Positions 33,292 to 45,277 of a stretch of DNA of 64,000 nucleotides are shown here, piece by piece. Within the stretch, counting starts at the first letter, position 1; the number at the start of each line of letters is the position of its first letter. The notes beneath the pieces were generated by a model, which was not told the DNA's origin, searched no databases, and worked only from the letters and a program-made list of their open reading frames with translations. The position numbers and the translations under genes are program-made. Source of the DNA: Gnetum montanum (lineage: Eukaryota; Streptophyta; Gnetopsida; Gnetales; Gnetaceae); assembly GCA_015680685.1 (NCBI GenBank), contig MNCI01014694.1, forward strand, positions 382,970 to 446,969. Direction: 5' to 3'.

Positions 33292-35819
33292 TATGTTGTT
33301 GAACATGGCAACTTTCATGGATCATTTTTCATTGCTATTTGTGGACCAAGTGTTGGACACTATTTCTAGGCATTACTTTTATAGCTTTTTGGATGATTAT
33401 AGTGGCTATAACCAAATTTAGATCGCATTAGAGGATCAAGCCAAAACAACATTCACAAGTTTGTAGGGGACTTTCACATAAAGAAAGATGTCATTTGGCC
33501 TATGCAATGGCCCTGCCACATTCCAACATCTTGTCTTGAGCAACTTCCAATAGCAAATTTTTAGTAGGATGGAAGCCTTCACAGATGACTTCCCCACCTA
33601 TTGGGCTATATTTGAGCAAGCCTTGGATCATCTTAAGCAAGTGCTAAAAAGTGTGTGAAGATAAACCTTAGGCTCAACTGGCAGAAAAGACATTTGATGA
33701 TATAGAAAGGCATTGTTTTGGGGTAAAAAATTTCTAAAAATGGAATCAAGGTGAATCTTGAAAAAATAAGGTTCATCTAAGGAATTACCAGATACCCAAA
33801 AATAGTCAAAGATGTGAGGTCATTCCTTGGACACACTAGCTACTATCAGTGACTCATTGAGAATTTTTCTAAGATTGCTAAACTATTGGTGGAGCTGATA
33901 AAGAAGGATGCTTCATTTTTTTGGAACGAGGACTATGAGCATGCATTCCAGCATCTTAAGCAGAAGCTTGTGAAAACTACAATTCTATGAGCACTTGACT
34001 AGTTCATACATTTTGACATCATGACGGATGCATTGAATTATGCCTTGGAAGTTGTTCTCATACAATTGGATAATCAAAAACATCCTTACTACATCCACTA
34101 TATGAGTAGAAGCATTGTGGGTGCATAGCTAAATTACACCAAAATAGAGAAAGAGTTGATGGTAGTGGTGTTCACCTTGGATAAATTCAAGCACTATGTA
34201 CTTGGGTACAAAGTGTTTGTGCACATAGATCATATTACAATTTAGTTTCTCATGAAGAAACCAACGGTGAGCCCCCATGTTATACGATGGCTTATGATCT
34301 TGTAGGAATTTGATCTTATGATGATAGATCAAAAGAAAATCAAAATTATGGTTGCTAACCACTTGTCTTGGTTGCAATGGGATAACAAAGAGAAGGAGAG
34401 TCCAAATTAGTTTCTTGATGAACTCCTTTTTGTCAAGGTTATAACTAAACAAATGCTCACTAAAGCCAATTGGTGTGATCACATTCTCATCTATCTTCGC
34501 ACTTAAGAGATGCCATAAGAGTGGGACTGTAGGAAGAAACAACAGTTTATTCACTAGGTGAAATGCTTCATGGAGATCAATAGATACCTTTACAAGGTGT
34601 GTGCTGATGGCCTAGTTCATTGGTATGTCCTTGATGCTGATCAACTACATGTTCTCTAAGATGCTCATGAGAACCCTTGTGGGGATCACTATGCTAGGAG
34701 ATGCATGACTATTAAAATCCTCATGGTAGGTATTATTGGCCAACACTTTTTAGGGACACTCACCAATTCATCTACTCTTGTGAATGCTACCAATGTGATG
34801 GTGAAGTGACTACTCACATGAAGGGATCTTAGTAGTGGATCCAATCACTAGAATCCTTTAACATCTAGGGCATTAACTTCATGGGTCCCATTACACCCAT
34901 GTCAAATAGAAAGACATACATCATAGTCTCTATTGACTATTATACAAAATGGATGAAATTTGTAGCTATCACCAATTGCACATCTTTTATGGTAGCTTGG
35001 TTTGTACAACGATATGTTCTAAATAGGTTTAGGATGCCACATGCACTTATTTTTGATAATGGTACTCACTTTATAAGCACTACCTTTAGAAAAATCATGT
35101 AACGCTTGGGGATTAAACATAACTTAACAACACTCTACCACCTCCAAGCCAATGGTCAGGCATAGGTTACAAATAGGGAAATAACAAAAATACTGACATA
35201 AACTGTTAGTAAATATAGGAGGGATTCGAGCATGAAACTTAATGATGCCCTTTGAGCCTATCACTCCACATGGAAAATTCCTACTAGATACTCTCCCTAT
35301 AAGCTTGTGTACAAGAAGTTGCCAACACTTCCAATTCAAACTAAGCTTTGTACACTATCAATGGCTTCTGACCTTGACCTTGACCTAAGTCTAGCACAAA
35401 AAGAAAGATTGATGAAACTCAAATTGCTTGATGAGAACCAATTAGTAGCCTTGCCATCCAACAAAGTACACAAGGCATTCAACAAGAAATGACATGACCT
35501 TAGAATAAGGAAAGTCAAATTTCAATTGGGAGATAGGGTCCTCTATTGGAATCCCACACATGTACCACAAAGAACCAAGTTCCAAACCTTGTGGAAGGGG
35601 CCTTATATTATCTATGAAATATTTCCTTTTGGGGCCATGTTAATATAGAAACTTGAAAGTCCAAATAAGAAACTGGTGGTCAACATGCCACAAGTTAAAT
35701 CTTTCCATGAGCCCAAAAGAGCTAGTAACCAAAACACCTCAATAGATGGATAGGCATGCCCAATTTTTTAAATCTCCTCCTTCCAACTTAGTTGTGGGGG
35801 AGATGGCCATCCATGTTAA
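33292..35819 (+). pseudogene. pol: Pol of the 17.2-41.7 kb element: RT, RNase H, integrase
   Basis: Resumes the RT split at 21,643 (second TATGT, 33,292-33,296). RT: FVDQVLDTISRHYFYSFLDD, YSGYNQI, FGLCNGPATFQHLV; the catalytic loop reads EAFTDDF. RNase H from about 34,015: MTDALNYALEVVL, EKELMVVVFTLDKF, HVIRWLMIL. Integrase: broken zinc region (34,640-34,800), core VSIDYYTKWMKF and ALIFDNGTHF, then NGQA-stop-VTNREI, so the catalytic Glu codon is TAG (near 35,160). C-terminus TKFQTLWKGPYIIYEIF. The frame ends at 35,819 with FQLSCGGDGHPC. Confidence 0.87.
35787..35806 (+). other. Internal polypurine-tract-like motif at the pol end
   Basis: CTTAGTTGTGGGGGAGATGG lies in the last pol codons. Compare this element's terminal PPT CAGTTGTGGAGGTA at 40,800. 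The motif recurs at 63,206 and, decayed, at 47,218. Confidence 0.65.
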
Positions 35820-37739
35820 TTCATTAAAATGGCTCCTTAATTTTTACACCTTTTTGTTTTTACACTTTCTTAGTTTACACCATTTTTTATTTTACATTGT
35901 CTTTAGTATATTTTTTTCTTTCTTAAATATTTTACAATTTCTTATATATTTTACCTTATTTGATTTTGGGTTTTCTAATGTTTTTGTGTGTGTTGTTTTT
36001 CTTTATTGTTGCCAAGACTAAGTGCAACTGTAGCTATTAATTGATGGTGGTTTGTGCTATTATGTTATTTGATTGCAAAATGCCTAGATTCTATCTTTGA
36101 ATTTTGTTATTGATAACTAAGACATGGTTTCTTTTTCATGATAACATGTAGTGAGTCCATGTCATCCACCTATCCACAAACTCTATGATGTTCCTTATTT
36201 TGAAAATATGAGGTCCCTTCCTTAATGAAACTTATAATGAACTTGTGACCTTAGTAGTTTTCAACTTGGGAAAGATTAAATGGATAGACAAGGGTGTGAC
36301 TTCAAGGAAATGTGATGCTCTTTGTACTTCCCTACCCTCTCAAGTGCATGAGTGTTTTCATGGATTTCTCACTATTCCACTATCGACCAATAATAGGAAA
36401 TTAAAAATGTCTTTTTGTGATGTGATTTGCATAAAAAAAAAAATATAAAACACACAAAAAAAAGACAAGAATGGGAATTCAAAGCACACCTCTTAGATAA
36501 AATAATAGGTGACAAGCACTAGTTATGGGACTTGAAAGACATGTTACCTATGCCTAAAGGTCCCCTTTAACAGAGTCCCATCTCACTTCTTGCTTCTCTT
36601 TTCTTCTTTTGATTCGTACTAAGGATGGATGTTATCAGGTTATGTTAACCATGAAATCCACAAGGGACTTCATGTGAACATGATACAGAAATCCATTCCA
36701 CTGTTTATCTCATCAATCTATGCTTTCCATAACTCACGTCACTACCGATTTTTCTTATTTTATTCAATGTCTTAGTTTGATGTTTCAAAATTCTTAGATA
36801 GATTCTTACAAGATTTAGTCCTTAACTTTCCACAACCATTAATCACCCATGGGACCCATAGACTCCTTGGTTTGAGGGCATGCAAGGGCTTTAAAGGCAT
36901 GATCATGCTATGGAAGGGACCCATTTGCATACCTCTTGGTTGGGCTAGTTAAGTTTCTTATCCTTAGGCATTTTTACATTCAAATCATTCATGCTCCACA
37001 TTGAATACATCCAATTTTGCACTCCTTTTTAACTTTCTCCAATCATTCTCCTAATAAAAACTCCTTTTTGTACATTATTTAGCCCTCTTCAATCATTTCT
37101 TCATGTTGATGGCCTTTCTGGATCTCTATGGACTTCAATTTCATGTAAAAACTCTTTATTTTTTGCCTACTTTTCAAAGTACAAAAATTGTCATTTGGCC
37201 ACGTTGGTGGAATCTTGTCGACACAGCCCCTTGTGTCAACATGATCTTGTATATGGGATCCTATTGATGTAGCTATAGAATTCTATATATACTATACCAC
37301 ACTTTGAAAATTTTTGCCATTTGCTTCAAATGTAAGAGGATTTTTTGTAATTTTTAAAAGTCCAAAACCTTCTAGAGCCCACAACTTTCAAACTGCTTGT
37401 TTGATTCACCTCATTCTTCATTCTTATAGCTATCAAAGGTAAGCTTGACATTTTGGTGTCCACAAATATTAGGTTTTTGAAATTTTTTTTTTTTGAAAAT
37501 TTTCTAACTCTCACAAGGTTTACATAATAAAATAACATTAAAATCACTAATTTATGAGAGTTAAACCTTTCCAACGAACTCTTGTAGACATTTAAGTAAA
37601 ATAATTATAAAAAAAATATTAAAATGACTAATTTTCCATCATCACAACTTAGCCAACTGTAACTAATCCAAGAGATAAGGTACCTAAATATTTTAAGTTA
37701 CACATTAAATGCTGATCCTTGGTCATGTTGTGATCATAG
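35820..37739 (+). other. Spacer and leader between pol and the extra ORF
   Basis: Starts with a 130-base T-rich tract (repeated TTTTACAC-like units), then family-shared blocks (TGGTTTGTGCTATT at 36,045; GTAGTGAGTCCATGTCATCC at 36,150; ATGCCTAAAGGTCCCC at 36,552). The internal promoter is at 37,215-37,300 and the leader to 37,739. No gene. Confidence 0.65.
37215..37300 (+). promoter_or_regulatory. Internal U3-like promoter, TTGATGCA type
   Basis: Inverted motifs TTGTCGACACAG and CTTGTGTCAACATG and then CTATTGATGTAG precede a TATA box TCTATATATAC (37,283-37,293). These are the motif kinds found in this element's LTR U3 (40,838-40,942). The extra-ORF ATG lies about 445 nt downstream. Confidence 0.6.
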
Positions 37740-40564
37740 ATGACAAGATGACCAAAGTGGTTACAAAAAGGAGGACTGTCCCAACCAAGGGATAATAGCC
37801 TAGAACTAGAAGGGGCCAATAAGAGTAGCCCTAGGAGTAGGTGGCTGAGATGCATGTAATGGGACATCTTCGTGAGGATCCTAAAGTGGAATCTATCCAT
37901 CAGATTCCAGAAGTTGAAATAGAGCAATCCCACCAAGATGAGACAGCTGGACCTAAAACGAACCTTAAGGTCACTTTGAAGAAGGCATGTTTAAGGTAAA
38001 TAAAGTCTAGGAAGATTCAAAAAATAGTTCTTCCTAAACTAATTGTTGGATCTTTCCTAGAATTTTCCCCAAAAAGATGTTAAAGCTCAACTCCAGACCT
38101 CCCCTATGTGGCCCATTCTCACTTCCAGTGGAGAATGCTACATGGGAAAAACATACTACTTCTAGAATAACAATTAAGGTGATGCCATGATGAAAATCAA
38201 GGACATTTCTATGTCCTAATCGATCAAGGCCATTTCTAAGGCCCTTGGGTTGCCAGAAACTAGGGTAACCTTGGTAGAAATTTCAACATAGGTGGATACA
38301 AAGGTCAAAAAGGAGTGGATTCGATGATGCTATGGTGGTGATTGTAAGGATTTTGGCACACTCATAATGGTAGAGCATGCATACTTCAAAATGAAAACCT
38401 ATCACATCAATCCAACGGTGGGGCCTAGCAAGGTGATAGCCTAATCTGCTCATGCATGTGTTGCTCTAAGCAAAACATTTCCAGTCAACCTCCCTTAACT
38501 GATCTATCTTGAGGTGGAGAATAGTTTTAAAGAAAATGAACAAGGAAGGCACTCCCTTTCCCATGTCTCATCCAAAAATTATGTAGAATGGAAGGAATAA
38601 CCTTCTATTCCAATAATACCATCAAACATGCTCCTTCTACCTATTGGATGAAAATGATGAAAGACAAAGTTTCTACCAAGGTGATTAAAGAGGATCAGTC
38701 TCCACCACCTTCCACTCATAAATAAACAATGTCAGAGTTCCACACTACCATTAAGAGCATGTGTAAGATCCATGAGAAACTCCTATAGCAGCAGCAAGGA
38801 GGACCAAGTGGTGGTGAACCATTCATCTATAGACTAGTGTTGAGTCATCTCAATGAGGTAGTAAGATGCATTAGCATGATGGAGGGTTCAGCACTAATTG
38901 TTTCTACTCAATGAATGCAGGTGCGCACAAGATTGAATTCTAGCACATGAGAGGTAACAACAATAGCAGCAATTCCTAGAAATCTTTGGGAATGCTGCTA
39001 CCTTTACAGTGCACTTGGAGAGGATGAGGGGACAACTATTCTTATGATGTAGCACCAAGGGTAGGAAATAGAAACAGAGGTAGTAGTTGACAAAGTGACT
39101 AATGCACTCAATGCCCTCATGAGATGTTGCTACACTTAGAGACATGCAGGTGTTCATAGGAGCCAAAGGTGGAAAATTTAGTGTAGCCTATTACTAGAAG
39201 TTGCTAGACTGATTAGTAGTAACTAGGAAACTAATTATGGATATCTTTGATATTTTAGAAATCATTTCAATAAACTAATTGGAGTTACTTGAGGTTAAGG
39301 GCAAGGTTCTCATTTCCAATATCCAACTTGAAATAGCCAGAGTTGTGATTCAATGCTTGGTTGCAGAGGTTGGGGAACTTAGAGCCTATGTTGTTGATCC
39401 CATTGTACTTAGCCAAGTAGTCTCAAGAGATGAATATTTTCTATAGCTTTAAGAAAAACTCCAAGAGGATAAGCATGTAAAGGAGTTTTCAATATTGGAT
39501 TAGTCCTTAGCAGATGCCATTGCATATAACATTCAAAAGGACTTATCGAAGGTTCACTAGAAGAATGTAAGGTTGACCCAAAAAAATCATCTTCTATGAA
39601 ATGTTGAGATGTAGAAAGAATAGATGGCTAAATTCATTCGATAGCAGTAGGAGTAGCTTGCCAAGGTGAACACTGAATTGAGAAGGTTGACTACAAAGAA
39701 TAAAAATCTCTCAATGGAGGAGGTGCATGCCCTTCACTAGAAGTCTCCCATTGAAATCGCCATCTAGAAAAATGTGGCCCTCATGTTTGAAGGGATCAAG
39801 AACCATTATAGGGACTAGGTTGACCTATAGAAGGAAATTAATGAAAAACACATCTAATTAGTGAAGGCAAAGATGAATGAGGCTCTCAAGTAGCTTCAAC
39901 AAGGAGGTGACATGTGGTTGCCTATCTTTGATGGGCTGAATGTGTAAAAAAAAGCTGAAATCCCCCACAAGAAGCTACAGATCAAGAAGATGAAGAAGTA
40001 AATTAAGCTTGCCAACATCTATTACTCAAACCTAGTAATGATGACTAATGGAAGACTGAGGATATAGTTGGAGAAGCAAGTGGCCAGCTTGTACCTTTTT
40101 TACAAGGTAGAGTTCAAGCACCATAAAGAGACCAAGTAGAATCTTGAGATAGCAAATGCAGAACTTGAGGTTTTCAAGGTGAAGTTCATTAATCAAAGAT
40201 CAACAATAGATAACTTGGCCAAAAGAATGAATGACTACCAGGAGCTATGAAATGCACTTAGGGCATTTGACATTGAGCGCAAACAGTTCACTACCTAGTT
40301 TATCAACATCAAGGAATTGTTCCTTACAATGTCCTATCCTTGGAATGTTCCTGTATCATCCCATATTAGTAATGATCCATGGACTATGTATGATCCCAAG
40401 AGTAAGGAGGAGAAGGTGAAACCATTATTAGATGGTTTTCATCTTCTGCCAAAAGTTGTAGTTGTAGCTGGATAGCCACAACCACTACCTTAATAACCAC
40501 GCGCACTTAAGTAGGAGAAGGTCCTTTGGCACCTCAAGAACTTCTATTGCTTGGAACCATCTAA
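37740..40564 (+). pseudogene. Extra ORF, third copy
   Basis: The start at 37,740 is homologous to that at 45,277; a frameshift follows soon after. Conserved N-terminal domain: SSGECYMGKTYYF, KVKKEWIR, VEHAYFKMKTYHINPT, SAHACVALSKTFPVNLP, LIYLEVEN. The coiled-coil part contains NLSMEEVHALH-like and MTNGRLRIQLEKQVASLYLF-like stretches. The tail reads PWTMYDPKSKEEKVKPLL and ends EGPLAPQELLLLGTI-stop. Many stops and several frameshifts. No membrane segment. Product unknown. Confidence 0.75.
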
Positions 40565-40799
40565 TTTTCTTCCTTGACTTCAAGTCATTAGAGGAGTTAT
40601 GCTATCAATTTTTATTATGGTGTCCAATTTGATTATCATGAACATTAAAATTTTATAATGATTGTAAATTTGTACACTTGGGTACTTAGCATTTGTTGTG
40701 TCGGTCTTTTGTTTGTAGTTACTCAATAATTCCATACCTTCCTAAAATTTTGTAAAGAACTTGTTCCTTTTTTTGTTCACTAGAGGAAGAGTTTTCATT

Positions 40800-40813
40800 C
40801 AGTTGTGGAGGTA
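40800..40813 (+). other. Terminal polypurine tract
   Basis: CAGTTGTGGAGGTA immediately before the LTR start TGATGAAGCATC. Confidence 0.85.
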
Positions 40814-41680
40814 TGATGAAGCATCTTCCTTGGGTTGCATCAATAGGAAGTTATCAATGTGATCTCATTGATATGACCCTATTGACATGGTTGCATTGAC
40901 TTATGGTTTGATGCATGGACATGATCCCATCGATGCAATGTTTATCTTTGCTTATAAATACATGCTCACTAGCCACATTTATGGCATCCCACAGTTAATA
41001 TCCTAGCAAAGCTCTTGCATTTTATTCATTTGATGGTTAGAATATTTTCTAAGTGCTTACAGTATGAGTGAAAGGTTTTCAAATCTTTAACTGATGTACC
41101 TGAGTATCTTAGTGTGATCAATAATAAAGACAAGATTTCTTCACAAACCTTGCAACATTTGGAATTAGCTTAATGTTTACTTAATGAATTTGTTATTTGA
41201 GAAATTGAATTTAATGCATTAAATTAATTAACTAAATAGTGATTAATTAATACACATAAGTATGACCATTTTGAGCATACATTAACATTTGGTAATCCTA
41301 GTAGCGCTTAACACCTGGTAACCCAGTAACATTGCAATGTGTTTAGGATGTGTACGGTAAATGGGAATGGATGCTTATGTTAGGATTACTTAAGATATTA
41401 GTTAGTTAATAGATTAATTTAACATTTAATTACTTTATTTTCTAACACTTAGGTGATTTAAGAAATAAATATAAAATGATAAAAATCATATGCCTTATTT
41501 ACACAAATTTATACACTTACACTTCACAAGTAAAACTGAGAAGACAACAATCACATTTGTTAGATTTACTTCCTAGATCTAGTGTACTTTGAGAGCTAAA
41601 TTCTATGAAATTTGATCAAATCATTTAGTGTACACTAGTGATTCATATGGTTGGACATAGGAATTGTTCACTGCTCATCA
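40814..41680 (+). mobile_element. 3' LTR, TTGATGCA subfamily, 867 bp
   Basis: From TGATGAAGCATC to CTGCTCATCA. U3 (40,838-40,942) holds GCATCAATAGG, TTGATATGACC, TTGACATGG, TTGATGCATGG and CATCGATGCAATG motifs. TATA is CTTATAAATAC at 40,951. R/U5 matches 17,242-17,765. CACAT follows (41,681-41,685), the likely target site inside the next LTR. Confidence 0.9.
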
Positions 41681-42257
41681 CACATGATTTGTATTAATTT
41701 TATATTTTAAGTGATTTAATCCTAAGTGGGAATTAAAGTAATTAAGTATGAATTAATCTAATTAAGTATCTAATGCTTTAATATACCTCCTAACATTGGT
41801 CCCAACTTCTGTACACATCCTAAACTTGTTATGATGCCACTGGGTTACTAAGTGTTAGGCTATTAGGCAAACCAAGTAATAACACTATTAGGATTATGAA
41901 GCATTAATGGTATGTTTGAGGTGATCGTACTTATGTGTATTCATTAACTAAGAACATGAAGCTAAAGTGCATGAATTTTAAATCGCATAAAAGTAAATAT
42001 TAATATATTTCCAAATGCTGCAAGGAGTTTCAAGAAGCTCATCTTTATTACCATCACATTAAAGTGTCCAGGTACATTGATGCTCAAATAAGAATTTGTA
42101 CAATCCTTGAAGTTCTATTGCAGGTACTTAGAAAATATTCTAACTCTGGGCTACTAAAACTATAAGACTTCGACTATGGTATTGACATAAAGATGCCATA
42201 AATGCAATGGGTACGTGCATTTATATAGGCAAAGGTAGACATTGTGTTAATGCATCA
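41681..42257 (-). mobile_element. 3' LTR, truncated by the neighbouring insertion
   Basis: Aligns with 53,757-54,330 of the 5' LTR (CACATGATTTGTATTAAT onward). Its U3 is about 70 bp shorter than in the 5' LTR, keeping only TGATGCATTAACAC before TATA (42,220-42,230). Confidence 0.85.
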
Positions 42258-42271
42258 TACCCCAACGATTG
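42258..42271 (-). other. Terminal polypurine tract
   Basis: On the minus strand AATCGTTGGGGTA precedes TGATGCATT. Slightly decayed. Confidence 0.75.
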
Positions 42272-42490
42272 ACTAAAAACTCATCTTTGAGTGAAAAAAA
42301 GTAGGATCAAGCTTTTTACAAAATTGGAAAGGTATGGGATTATTAACTGACTGACTAACTAACTAACTCTAAGTGCTTGATTGTATGGATTTACAATGAT
42401 TACAAAAAATGGATGTTTAGAAAAATAAAATTAAAAACCCTTATAAAATTGATAGCTAAATTCCTTTGATGGCCAAAGATGAAGAGAAGA

Positions 42491-45277
42491 TTAACCGGTG
42501 CTAGGAGGTGGAGGCTCTCAGGATGCTGAAGGACCTTCTCTAGTCTCTAGTGCTCGTAGTGGTGGTGGTTAAGGCTAAGGTAGTTGTAGTTGTCCTGCTA
42601 TAGCTGCTGCTTTTGGTGAAAGATGGAATGCATCTAGTAATGCCTTCATCTTCTTCTCCCTACTCCATGGGTCATACATAGTCCATGCAACATCACCAAT
42701 GTGGGCTAGTATGGGGATTTTCCATGGATAGGACATTACAAGGAATAATTCCTTAACATTGACAAACCAAGATGTGAACTATTTACATACAATATCGAAC
42801 ATCCTAATAAGGTTTTCTACTTCATGATAGCCATTCATTCTTTTGGCTAGGTTCTCAACAACTAATCATTGATCTATAAATAAGCTCTACATTAGCTATT
42901 TCTAGCTTTTGCTTCATGTCCTTATGATGCTTGAACTCTGCCTCATCTAGTATATATGAGCTAGCCACTTGTTTTTCTAGCTCTAACTATGGCCTTCCTT
43001 CTATCAGCATGGCCAAGTTTGCATAGCAGAGGTTCGCTAACTTCATGTATTCTATCATCTCTTTAATTTGCAACTCCATCAAGTGAATTTCTACTTTATT
43101 GTACGTATTCAAGCCATCAAAGATGGGTTTACATACATCATCTCTTTGTTGGAGTTATTGGAGGGCCTCATTCATCTCACCTTGGTCAATTGAATTTCTT
43201 TTTCATTAACTTCCTTAAGAGCCCAACCTAGTCCTTGTAATGATTTTTGACTCATTCAAATTTCTAGCAAAATTTTCTAACTTTATTCATGGAGAGATTA
43301 TGATTTTCAAGTACCAACATCCTCAAATTTAAGTTCACCTTGGCAAGTTACTCTTGTTGCTATTGCACAAACTCAACCATCTATTTGTTTTATGCTTTGA
43401 CCTTGCAAAGGTGGTGAATGTCTTTTGTTAGAGCTTGATTCTCCTTGTGGACTCTTAATAACTCCTTTTCAGTGTTGAAGGCCAAAGCCTTTGACAAAGA
43501 CTCATAAAAAATTATCATCTCCTTTACATTCTCAACCTCTTTCAATTTGTTTTGAAGCTACAAAAAAGCTTCATTCCTTGTGATTGCTTGGTTGAGAATG
43601 GTACGATCAGCTAAGTAGGCTTTTAGTTTCACAACTTCAATAGCTAGTCATCAATTTTTGGTTGTGGCTATCTCAAGTTGGGTGTTGGCAATGATGAGCT
43701 TGCAAATAGTCTCTAGTAGCTTTGACTAGGTAGCGGTGATGTTTTCTGGAAGATTAAAGAGCTCCAGAAATAGTTGCTTGATTTCCACCAATCAGTCTAA
43801 CACCTACTCATGTTGGGCTATACTTAGCCTCCTACTTGTTGTTCTTTTGGATGCTTACACATCTTTGAGTATAAAAATGTTTGGCATGTTGCTGTTTAAT
43901 GCTTCAACAACATGAGCAGCCACCACCTCTACCACTATTTCCTATCCATGATGCTGCATCACCAAGATAGTTGTCATCATGCCCTACTTTAGGCATATTG
44001 AGAAAGTGGTAGAATTCTATGAAATATCTAGGAATTGCTATTGTCCATGGATGAACATTGTTACTTGTCAAGCACTCAAATTTGATCTTGCAAATGCCTA
44101 CATCCTTTGTGCAAAAATAGTAATGCAGTCTCCTCCAACTAGCTGATGGTGCATGTGACTTTGTTAAGGTGACTCAACATTGGTTGATTGATTGAAGGTT
44201 CCCCACCACTTGATCCTTCCTACTGTTACTGTAGAAGTTGTTCACAAAGCTTCTACATGCACTTAATTGCAACATGAGCCTTTGGTGTTATTTCTTGAGT
44301 AGTTGTTGGTGGTGGTGGCCACTCCTCTTTGAGTAACTTGGTGGGCACTTTTTCCTTCATCATCTCTTGCCAAGATGTGATAGGAGCATGACACAATTTT
44401 TCATTAGTGTAATGGACTATCCCTTCCCTTTTGTAAAGTTTTTTAATGAGGGAAGGAAAGGGAAATGTTTTTCTTCCACACTCATTCTCTTTGAATCACT
44501 TTTCAATTTCTAGGAATATGAGCTGTGGTAGGTTGACTAGGAATTTTCTACTTAGACCAGCACATGCATGGGTAGAACAGGTAGTCACCTTTCTTGACCT
44601 CACTGTTGAGTTTAGGTGATAGGCCATAATCTTTAAGTAAACCCTCTCTACCTTGGTGAGTGCATCGTACGTCTTATGGTCCACTCCATAGCACCATTGG
44701 ATCCACTCCTTTTTGACTTTAGGGTCTACTTTTATTGAGATATTTGCCAAATTTTTTCCACTATCAGGCAACTTGAGAACCTCTATAATGACCTCCACAA
44801 AGTAGAACACATTAATGTCCTTGATTTTCACCATGGCATCTACTTGCCTATTATTTCAGAAGAGATACATCTCTCCCATGTATCATTTGCTATTAGAGGT
44901 GAGGATAGGCCACATTAGAGATCCTTAGAGTTGTGTTTTAACTTCTTTTGGTGCCAAGTCCAAGAAGGAGCCAAAGTTAAGTTTCTTGAGAATTGCACTT
45001 TGGACCTTCTTAGAACGAATTTACTTTAGGTAGGCCTTAGTTAAGATGATCTCTAAGTTTGGTCTAGGCCCTAGCATCTTGTCTCACCTCAATTAGACCA
45101 TTTTTTCCATGGGAATTTGGCACATAGATACCACTTTGGGCTCCCTCGAAGAGGTCCCATGGCATGTGTTTTGACTTGTCCTTCTTGGGATTGTTGCGGC
45201 TGCTGGCCCCTTCCCCCTCTTGGTCACTTCTTCCTTAGTTGGGATGGTCCTTCATCCTATGATCTTTTAGGTGCCAT
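42491..45277 (-). pseudogene. Extra ORF, fourth copy, 929-codon span
   Basis: ATG at 45,277 (MAPKRS) to TAA at 42,491; the span is exactly 929 codons although compensating shifts and stops occur. The best-preserved part is 44,834-44,496 (KVDPKVKKEWIQWCYG, LTKVERVYLKIMAYHLN, STHACAGLSRKFLVNLPQLI). It is followed by a coiled-coil-rich half and the tail EPPPPSTG-stop. No membrane segment. The family resemblance to the putative plant transposon domain is as for 5,118-7,908. Confidence 0.8.

Larger units (their letters stand above)
17242..41680 (+). mobile_element. Autonomous-type Athila-like element, host of nested insertions
   Basis: Order on the plus strand: partial 5' LTR, primer site, gag, protease, RT (split at 21,648/33,292), RNase H, integrase, internal PPT, spacer with internal promoter, extra ORF, PPT, 3' LTR. 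Without the 11.6-kb insertion it is about 12.8 kb. Its first LTR third is missing where the chromovirus LTR abuts. Its 3' LTR ends inside an LTR of the minus-strand element at 41,681, so it inserted there. The RT signature (YSGYNQI), tRNA-Asp-like primer site and large 3' ORF point to the Athila side of Ty3/gypsy. Confidence 0.85.

Noticed and set aside
42491-45277. env glycoprotein
   Set aside because: Position is right for an Athila env-like ORF, but no signal peptide, TM helix or cysteine pattern is visible in any of four copies.
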